From Microcaldota archaeon (GTDB lineage Archaea > Micrarchaeota > Micrarchaeia > Micrarchaeales > Micrarchaeaceae), in the NCBI GenBank assembly GCA_021812205.1, contig JAKAOJ010000007.1:1-10302 (forward strand): DNA of 10,302 bases, in the 5' to 3' direction. The translations under genes were made by a program, and so were the position numbers. Position 1 is the first letter of the stretch. Every line of letters begins with the position of its first letter. The notes below the pieces were generated by a model. It searched no databases, had not been told where the DNA came from, and worked only from the letters and a program-made list of their open reading frames with translations. Below, in pieces: positions 6,061 through 10,302 of the stretch.

Positions 6061-6711
6061 ATGGGACTCATAAGAAGCGTCGGCATACTGGCGCTCATTG
6101 TTGTTGCCATAGCGGTCGCAGCGTTCGGAATATCGAGCCTGCTGCACTCCTCGCACAGCCGCGGCGTTACTGAAGCCCAGGCCGAGCAGTTCGTGCTGAA
6201 CGACCTGAAGCAGGCCAGCCCCGGTGCAAACATAACGGTCATAAATGTCACCAACTCTACTCTCAAGGCGGGCAGCTGGAGCGTGACCGTCAGCGTTGTG
6301 TACAACCCTACGTCTCCATGCCCCACTTTCCTGATAGAAGGGTTCGACTACCCCGCAGTAACGCTGGTCCCTAGCGTGGAAGTCCTATACACAAGCAACT
6401 GCGAGGTCTATGGTCTGGCCGACGCACCGAGCTACGTCATAAGCGCCGCGCCAGTAGCCATAACGCGCGCCTACGACTTCGGCAATGCAACAATACTCAA
6501 CTACATCGGCGCCAACATGAACAGCGTCACGGCGCATGCTGCGTTCTATAGCGTGCTGCCGGCAAACGCCACACCCCTAGGCACGCAGTTCAACAACACC
6601 TGGCTCGTGGAATACAGCGCCCCCGGAGCGCCAACATCGCTGTACGTGCTGATGGACAAGTCCGGCACCACTCTCCTCGGCATGTACTCGGTGAGCTCCC
6701 CTAAAATATGA
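6061..6711 (+). CDS. Membrane-anchored extracytoplasmic protein, unknown function
   Basis: A 216-residue protein with a single N-terminal hydrophobic segment (about residues 7-28, ILALIVVAIAVAAFGI) preceded by Arg5. It is therefore either a type II membrane anchor or an uncleaved signal, leaving the rest outside the cell. The outer part begins with a helix (TEAQAEQFVLNDLKQ) followed by alternating strands, somewhat like PepSY-type domains; that resemblance is weak. It has six N-x-S/T sequons (Asn57, 62, 65, 142, 169, 178), suggesting N-glycosylation, and two cysteines (87 and 114) that could form a disulfide. The first ATG is used; no Shine-Dalgarno precedes it. It stands alone between the carbamoyltransferase and the FtsZ pair with its own promoter. 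Function not recognised. Confidence 0.75.
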   Translation: MGLIRSVGILALIVVAIAVAAFGISSLLHSSHSRGVTEAQAEQFVLNDLKQASPGANITVINVTNSTLKAGSWSVTVSVVYNPTSPCPTFLIEGFDYPAVTLVPSVEVLYTSNCEVYGLADAPSYVISAAPVAITRAYDFGNATILNYIGANMNSVTAHAAFYSVLPANATPLGTQFNNTWLVEYSAPGAPTSLYVLMDKSGTTLLGMYSVSSPKI

Positions 6712-6738
6712 TATACTTAAGTGCACATGAGTATACTT
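6712..6738. repeat. Two TATACTT repeats 20 bases apart
   Basis: TATACTT occurs at 6712-6718 and again at 6732-6738, a 20-base period (about two helical turns), directly after the stop of the preceding gene. The second lies in the palindrome AGTATACT. Such spacing could fit a protein binding two sites on one face of the DNA, but two copies of a 7-mer may also be chance. Confidence 0.3.
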
Positions 6739-6801
6739 TCATGGCCTGAAGGAGCAAAACTTTTACCTTAGTCAATGATTTTTCCTGCGGTAAAGCAAGG
6801 C

Positions 6802-6823
6802 TGCAGGTCCTCCAGACCCTGTA
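6802..6823 (+). other. Short hairpin in the FtsZ upstream region
   Basis: GGTC 6806-6809 pairs with GACC 6815-6818 around a 5-base loop, and the stem continues for four more pairs (one G-U) across a single bulged C at 6819. No T-run follows, so it is not a clear intrinsic terminator. It lies about 30 bases before the FtsZ1 TATA element and may be a processing site, an operator or chance. Confidence 0.3.
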
Positions 6824-6851
6824 CTACAGATAATGGGGCTATTTACAAAAG

Positions 6852-6860
6852 GCTTTTAAG
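6852..6860 (+). promoter_or_regulatory. TATA element of the FtsZ operon
   Basis: A CTTTTAAG element preceded by purine-rich AAAAG (a possible BRE) lies about 42 bases before the ATG at 6898. Transcription would start near 6883, leaving a leader of about 15 bases that contains the GTGATC ribosome site. AAATAAAT at 6868-6875 is a second candidate, but it would produce a leaderless transcript and leave that site unused. Confidence 0.5.
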
Positions 6861-6888
6861 CATTCCCAAATAAATTTCCCTTGACCAA

Positions 6889-6894
6889 GTGATC
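6889..6894 (+). promoter_or_regulatory. Ribosome binding site that decides the FtsZ1 start
   Basis: GTGATC matches the complement of the archaeal 16S rRNA 3' end (consensus GGAGGTGATC) and sits three bases before ATG 6898. The GTG here is in frame and could be mistaken for a start codon adding three residues, but its role as ribosome site is more convincing. Confidence 0.7.
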
Positions 6895-6897
6895 TTC

Positions 6898-7953
6898 ATG
6901 AGCGACCTTGTGAACGACATCCTAGGTACGGGAAACTCCGGCTCCGATGAGCAGCTGGGATCTGCACAGATAAAAATTGTGACGGCAGGCATAGGCGGCG
7001 GTGGAGGCAACACAATAAACAGGCTTGTCAAGACCGGCGTCAAGGGCACAGAGTTCGTGGCGATCAACACAGACTACCAGCACTTCAAGATCCTCGATGA
7101 CAGGATACAAAAAGTGCTCGTCGGCAAAAACATAACCCGCGGCCTAGGCGCTGGCGGCGACCCTACAGTTGGCGCAAAGTGTGCCGAGGTGGACAGGCCG
7201 CTCATAGAGAAGGCGTTCGAGGGTGCTCAGCTCGTGTTCCTGTGCGCAGGAGAGGGCGGAGGCACCGGCACTGGCATAATGCCCGTGGCTGCGCAGATAG
7301 CCAAGGAGCAGGGTGCCATAGTAGTCGCAATGGTCACTTACCCGTTCGATCTGGAGAGGCTCAGGAAGGTCAAGGCAGAAGAGGGCATCCAGAAGCTGAG
7401 GCAGTTCAGCGACAGCGTAATCATACTGGACAACAACAGGCTGGTGAAGCTCGTTCCGAACCTGCCGATGAACGATGCGTTTGCAATGGCTGATGAGGTG
7501 CTTGCCAAGGCGATAGGCGGCCTGGTATGGACGATAACGCAGCCAAGCATGATAAACATCGATTTCGCAGACGTGCGCTCGATAATGGGCAATGGACAGG
7601 TGGGCTTCATAGCAGTGGGCAACGGCAAGGGCCCCGACAAGGTCGGCAACGCCGCAGAGTCGGTGCTCAAGAACAAGCTGCTGGATGTGGATTATGAGAA
7701 CGCAAAGGGCGCGCTAATACACATATCGGGAGGCGCATCGCTCACAATAGGAGACGCGATAAAAGCAGGAGAAATAATAACCGACCGCATGGACCCGAAG
7801 GCGAACGTCAAGTGGGGAGCGAGGCTCATACCTGGCTACGACGACCAGATAGAGATCGTTGCCATAGTGACGGGCGTAAAGGGTTCGTCGATAGTCGGCA
7901 AGTTCGAGGAGAAGCAGCGCAACCCGTACAGCGACCTCGAAATCATAGGCTGA
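6898..7953 (+). CDS. ftsZ: Cell division protein FtsZ, first paralogue
   Basis: A 351-residue tubulin-family GTPase that polymerises at the division site. The N-terminal GTP-binding loop GIGGGGGN is at 31-38 and the tubulin signature GGGTGTG at 120-126, preceded by Gly-Glu rather than the usual Gly-Met. The catalytic T7 loop is intact: NIDFADV starts at 220, with both aspartates. It has about 25 residues before the GTPase core, as in many archaeal FtsZ1 proteins. The C-terminal tail is short and ends in an acidic-hydrophobic YSDLEIIG that may bind a partner or a membrane anchor. I chose ATG 6898 over GTG 6889 because that GTG is part of the ribosome site. A second ftsZ follows after 33 bases, so the two are probably co-transcribed. 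Assignment to the FtsZ1 or FtsZ2 clade needs a tree. Confidence 0.96.
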   Translation: MSDLVNDILGTGNSGSDEQLGSAQIKIVTAGIGGGGGNTINRLVKTGVKGTEFVAINTDYQHFKILDDRIQKVLVGKNITRGLGAGGDPTVGAKCAEVDRPLIEKAFEGAQLVFLCAGEGGGTGTGIMPVAAQIAKEQGAIVVAMVTYPFDLERLRKVKAEEGIQKLRQFSDSVIILDNNRLVKLVPNLPMNDAFAMADEVLAKAIGGLVWTITQPSMINIDFADVRSIMGNGQVGFIAVGNGKGPDKVGNAAESVLKNKLLDVDYENAKGALIHISGGASLTIGDAIKAGEIITDRMDPKANVKWGARLIPGYDDQIEIVAIVTGVKGSSIVGKFEEKQRNPYSDLEIIG

Positions 7954-7986
7954 CCAGGCCAATCACAATCACGCTCAGGTGACCAT

Positions 7987-9012
7987 ATGGTGGACAGAGG
8001 ACTCGAAGACGAATTCGTAGCGAAGCTGGCAGTGGTCGGCGTAGGCGGCGGAGGCAGCAACCAGGTAAATAGGCTGTACGGCACGGGCACGAAGGCCCCG
8101 ACCATAGCAATAAACACAGACGTGAAGCACCTCAACATGATCCATGCTGACAAGAAGCTCCTCATAGGCAAGGAGATAACCAGAGGGTTAGGCGCCGGAG
8201 GCTTCCCGGAGGTAGGCATGAAGTGCGCCGAAGCCAGCCAGACAGAGATAATGGAAGCGATAAGCGGCTACGACATGGTGTTCATAAGCGCAGGCATGGG
8301 CGGTGGCACAGGAGGCGGCGCGGCGCCCATAGTGGCGAAGCTCGCGAAGGAGCAGGGCTCGCTGGTAGTTGCGTTCGTGACGTATCCGTTTGCCCTTGAG
8401 AGAAGCAGGCGCGCCAAGGCTGACTGGTCACTTGAGCAGCTGAGGAAGAACGCTGACACCACCATACTGATAGAGAACGACAGGCTCCTGAGCTACGCAC
8501 CGAACCTGCCTATAGAGAAGGCGTTCGAGCTGGTTGACAACATAGCAACGAACGCAATCAAGGGCATATCAGACACTGTGATGCTGCCAAGCCTGATAAA
8601 CCTGGACTTCGCGGACGTCCGCGCAGTGCTCAGGGACGGAGGCACAGCCGTGATAAACCTCGGCTTCGGCTCGGGCCAGGACAGGGTGGGCAAGGCCGTG
8701 AAGTCGACGCTCACGCATCCGCTGCTTGATGTGGACATGGCGTCAGGCAAGAGTGCAATGGTGCACGTTACCGGCAGCACATCGATGACGATAGAGGAAG
8801 CCACAACAATAGGTGCGCAGGTGACGGAGAGCCTGGACCCGAAGGCGAACGTGATATTCGGCGCGAGGCTGACTCCAGAAATGAACGACCAGATACGCGT
8901 CATGTCCATAGTCACGGGCGTCACCCCTAAGTTCACCGATGCGCCGAGGATGGCGGAGAGCGCAGGCATTTCAAACTCCGAATTCCTTGCAGGGATAGGC
9001 AGGATATACTGA
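7987..9012 (+). CDS. ftsZ: Cell division protein FtsZ, second paralogue
   Basis: A 341-residue FtsZ with GTP loop GVGGGGSN at 18-25, signature GMGGGTGGG (core GGGTGGG at 105-111, Gly replacing the second Thr of the common form) and T7 loop NLDFAD at 205-210. GTP binding and hydrolysis residues are thus present. The N-terminus is shorter than that of the first paralogue, and the C-terminus differs, ending EFLAGIGRIY. The two proteins share core motifs but differ enough to be old paralogues rather than a recent duplication. Many archaea carry two FtsZ types with distinct roles in ring assembly and constriction; adjacent placement would help keep their dosage balanced. AGGTGA at 7977-7982 supports ATG 7987. 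A terminator-like hairpin follows the stop codon. Confidence 0.96.
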   Translation: MVDRGLEDEFVAKLAVVGVGGGGSNQVNRLYGTGTKAPTIAINTDVKHLNMIHADKKLLIGKEITRGLGAGGFPEVGMKCAEASQTEIMEAISGYDMVFISAGMGGGTGGGAAPIVAKLAKEQGSLVVAFVTYPFALERSRRAKADWSLEQLRKNADTTILIENDRLLSYAPNLPIEKAFELVDNIATNAIKGISDTVMLPSLINLDFADVRAVLRDGGTAVINLGFGSGQDRVGKAVKSTLTHPLLDVDMASGKSAMVHVTGSTSMTIEEATTIGAQVTESLDPKANVIFGARLTPEMNDQIRVMSIVTGVTPKFTDAPRMAESAGISNSEFLAGIGRIY

Positions 9013-9022
9013 GCTGCAGGGC

Positions 9023-9064
9023 TGCGCAGGCGCGTGTCTGTCGCTGTAGCCTGTGCACTTTTAT
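9023..9064 (+). terminator. Terminator-like hairpin after the FtsZ pair
   Basis: TGCGCAGGC 9023-9031 pairs with GCCTGTGCA 9049-9057 (nine pairs, one G-U), and inside it GCG 9032-9034 pairs with CGC 9042-9044. A T-rich stretch starts directly after the stem (9059-9064). This has the shape of an intrinsic terminator for the FtsZ operon, but the T-rich stretch is also the TATA element of the next gene. Confidence 0.5.
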
Positions 9065-9067
9065 ATC
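9059..9067 (+). promoter_or_regulatory. TATA element of the aIF5A operon
   Basis: TTTTATATC is the best TATA match in the window. Transcription would start near 9087-9092 and give a leader of about 50 bases before ATG 9139. No strong ribosome site precedes that ATG, although the leader ends with GGGTTTTATC, a degenerate form of GGTGATC. Confidence 0.65.
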
Positions 9068-9138
9068 TTTGCGAACCAACTATCTCTGCGGTTCTGCTCT
9101 AGGATTTTCCATATCCGGTTCAGACAGCGGGTTTTATC

Positions 9139-9549
9139 ATGGCTGAAGAAGAAGTAATGAAGGCGACGATGAAGGACATACGCGTAGGCAGGTTCATAGT
9201 GATAGACGGCATACCCTGCAAGGTCGTTGACATAGAGACGAGCTCGCCGGGCAAGCACGGGTCAGCGAAGATGCGCATAACAGCCATAGGCATATTCGAC
9301 GGCCAGAAGAAGACGCTGCTCAACACGAGCCACGGCGACGCGGATATACCAGTAATAAAGAAGAAGCGCGCCCAGGTGGTGTCGGTGAACGGTCAGAGCG
9401 CGCAGCTCATGGATCCGGAGACCTACGAGGTCTACGAGCTGCCCATACCTGAGGAGCTTTCCGGCAAGGTAAATGCAGGCGCTGAGGTTGAGGTGCTGGA
9501 GGCCATGGGTAGGAGGGCCATATCCCGCACCATAGGCGCCGGCGAATAG
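9139..9549 (+). CDS. eif5A: Translation initiation factor aIF5A
   Basis: A 136-residue archaeal IF-5A. The factor binds the ribosomal E site and relieves stalling, notably at proline stretches. The N-terminal domain carries the hypusination loop SSPGKHGSAK with Lys39 as the residue to be modified by deoxyhypusine synthase (that gene is not in the window). The C-terminal OB-fold runs from about residue 73, with QVVSVNGQSAQLMD and a VEVLEAMGRR end as in the family. Length is normal. Codon use is G+C rich. It begins a tight run with S24e (8-base gap) and S27ae, giving a small translation operon with its own TATA box upstream. Confidence 0.97.
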   Translation: MAEEEVMKATMKDIRVGRFIVIDGIPCKVVDIETSSPGKHGSAKMRITAIGIFDGQKKTLLNTSHGDADIPVIKKKRAQVVSVNGQSAQLMDPETYEVYELPIPEELSGKVNAGAEVEVLEAMGRRAISRTIGAGE

Positions 9550-9557
9550 GTGTAATC

Positions 9558-9929
9558 ATGGAGCTCAAGATAACCAATGACAGGGAGAACGCGCTGATGG
9601 GCAGGCGCGAGATAACGTTCTACATAGACGGGGAGGAGAAGACGCCTTCTGCAGCCGCAGTGAAGAAGGAGCTGTGCAAGAAACTCAACCTCGATCCTGA
9701 AAGCACCATAGTGACAAAGGTGGAGCAGCGGTTTGGAATGAGGCGCGCGGAGTGCGCGGCTCATTCCTACAAGGAGCATGGCGCCATGGAGCGCAACGAG
9801 CCGGCGCACCTGCTGGAGCGCGTCAAGAAGAGGTCCGCCAAGCAGGATGGCGCAGCAGAGCCCAAGGCGGAGCAGGAGCAGAAGGCGAAGCCTGAGGCAG
9901 AAGAGGAAGCTGCAGAGGCAGCCAAGTGA
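9558..9929 (+). CDS. rps24e: 30S ribosomal protein S24e
   Basis: A 123-residue S24e, a small-subunit protein of archaea and eukaryotes. Diagnostic features are the N-terminal strand [18 protein letters not shown], the VKKEL helix (about 35-40), the [15 protein letters not shown] segment (51-65) and AHSYKE shortly after. From about residue 93 the protein ends in a low-complexity tail of Ala, Glu and Lys that is longer than in many archaeal S24e and is probably disordered. GGTG at 9549-9552 overlaps the aIF5A stop codon and supports the ATG. S27ae follows after five bases, the usual archaeal order. Confidence 0.95.
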   Translation: MELKITNDRENALMGRREITFYIDGEEKTPSAAAVKKELCKKLNLDPESTIVTKVEQRFGMRRAECAAHSYKEHGAMERNEPAHLLERVKKRSAKQDGAAEPKAEQEQKAKPEAEEEAAEAAK

Positions 9930-9934
9930 TCGTC

Positions 9935-10096
9935 ATGGCAGAGAAGAAGGAGAAGCCCAAGAAAGAGTTCAAGGCGTACAAGCCGGGCAAGCTGTGCCCG
10001 AAGTGCAACTCGAGGATGGCGGAGCACTCGGACAGGTACTCGTGCGGGAAGTGCGGGTACACTGAATTCAAGCCGCAGAAGAAGCCAGGTGCGTGA
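9935..10096 (+). CDS. rps27ae: 30S ribosomal protein S27ae
   Basis: A 53-residue zinc-ribbon protein of the small subunit. Cys21-x2-Cys24 and Cys37-x2-Cys40 form the zinc site, and [18 protein letters not shown] is the characteristic S27ae core. The first 15 residues are Lys-rich and differ from the usual archaeal start, while the core is well preserved. The ATG follows GTGATC at 9926-9931, which contains the S24e stop codon TGA, so translation is likely coupled. The gene is small enough to be missed by length-limited gene finding. Its stop is followed at once by a possible TTG start of the next gene. Confidence 0.93.
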   Translation: MAEKKEKPKKEFKAYKPGKLCPKCNSRMAEHSDRYSCGKCGYTEFKPQKKPGA

Positions 10097-10302
10097 TTGC
10101 AGTCAAGGAAGCGAAGCGCAGGTCGGGCAGTGCATAGGAAGCGCGCGGCGCAGGCCGCAGCGCAGTGCTATTTCTATGAGCGCGGCGCAGGCGCAGCAGC
10201 TGTCAAGCGCCTGCTATACGCTGCGCTCGCCGTCAGCACAGTGCTGGGGTTCGTTGTCTTCGGTTCGCTCTACGCATACGGCTACGTCGGCATCAAGGCC
10301 GC
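10097..10302 (+). CDS. N-terminal part of a membrane protein (3' partial)
   Basis: The frame is open from TTG 10097 to the window edge (68 codons). The first 35 or so residues are rich in Arg, Lys and Ala and probably cytoplasmic. They are followed by a hydrophobic segment of about 25 residues (LLYAALAVSTVLGFVVFGSL) fitting a membrane span. TTG 10097 directly follows the S27ae stop and has GGTG at 10088-10091 with its GTG core 8 bases upstream, matching neighbouring genes; GTG 10130 is an alternative. In many archaea kae1 follows S27ae; this sequence does not look like Kae1. Its function cannot be told from this end. Confidence 0.6.
   Translation, partial: MQSRKRSAGRAVHRKRAAQAAAQCYFYERGAGAAAVKRLLYAALAVSTVLGFVVFGSLYAYGYVGIKA

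Noticed and set aside
5640..6326. 228-codon open frame on the minus strand
   Set aside because: It lies opposite the end of ornithine carbamoyltransferase and the start of the membrane protein, both well supported; its translation has no family motif and looks like a G+C-driven shadow.
8493..8969. 158-codon open frame on the minus strand inside the second ftsZ
   Set aside because: It is fully antisense to conserved FtsZ sequence, with low-complexity Ser/Ala/Thr content and no ribosome site.
1..10302. CRISPR array, tRNA, rRNA, insertion sequence or integrase
   Set aside because: I saw no regular repeat-spacer pattern, tRNA-like cloverleaf, rRNA-like stretch, transposase motif or long terminal inverted repeats.

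Overview
The window is archaeal. It encodes ribosomal proteins S8e, S24e and S27ae and translation factor aIF5A (families absent from bacteria in this form), two tandem FtsZ paralogues, archaeal TATA-type promoter elements, and Shine-Dalgarno sequences built on GGTGATC. Compact spacing, unusual gene neighbourhoods and divergent proteins suggest a small-genome (DPANN-like, perhaps Micrarchaeota/ARMAN-related) archaeon. That placement is an inference from overall character, not from a marker I could align.

Layout. (1) 2-166: 3' end of an unidentified gene. (2) 167-324: noncoding leader with overlapping inverted repeats. (3) 325-3199: a tight four-gene, visibly AT-richer cassette: HPr-kinase-like P-loop protein, Nudix hydrolase, class I SAM methyltransferase, histidine-phosphatase-family protein. 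This is the best candidate for an undescribed system. (4) 3227-3553, minus strand: CsaA/MetRS-beta-type tRNA-binding OB-fold protein, divergent from (5) 3668-4258, an unrecognised protein; one near-symmetric TATA element lies between them. (6) 4341-6014: S8e, a small conserved-looking protein of unknown function, and ornithine carbamoyltransferase, a probable operon. (7) 6061-6711: membrane-anchored exported protein, probably leaderless. (8) 6898-9012: two FtsZ genes. (9) 9139-10096: aIF5A, S24e and S27ae, followed without a gap by the start of a membrane protein that runs off the window.

The right two thirds combine translation (S8e, S24e, S27ae, aIF5A, tRNA-binding protein) with cell division (FtsZ1/FtsZ2). 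Starts there mostly share a GTG core with its first G 8-9 bases before the start codon, often overlapping the upstream stop codon, which suggests coupled translation. The three downstream genes of the AT-rich cassette lack this signal, consistent with a different origin or expression mode. I saw no rRNA, tRNA, CRISPR array, insertion sequence or integrase.
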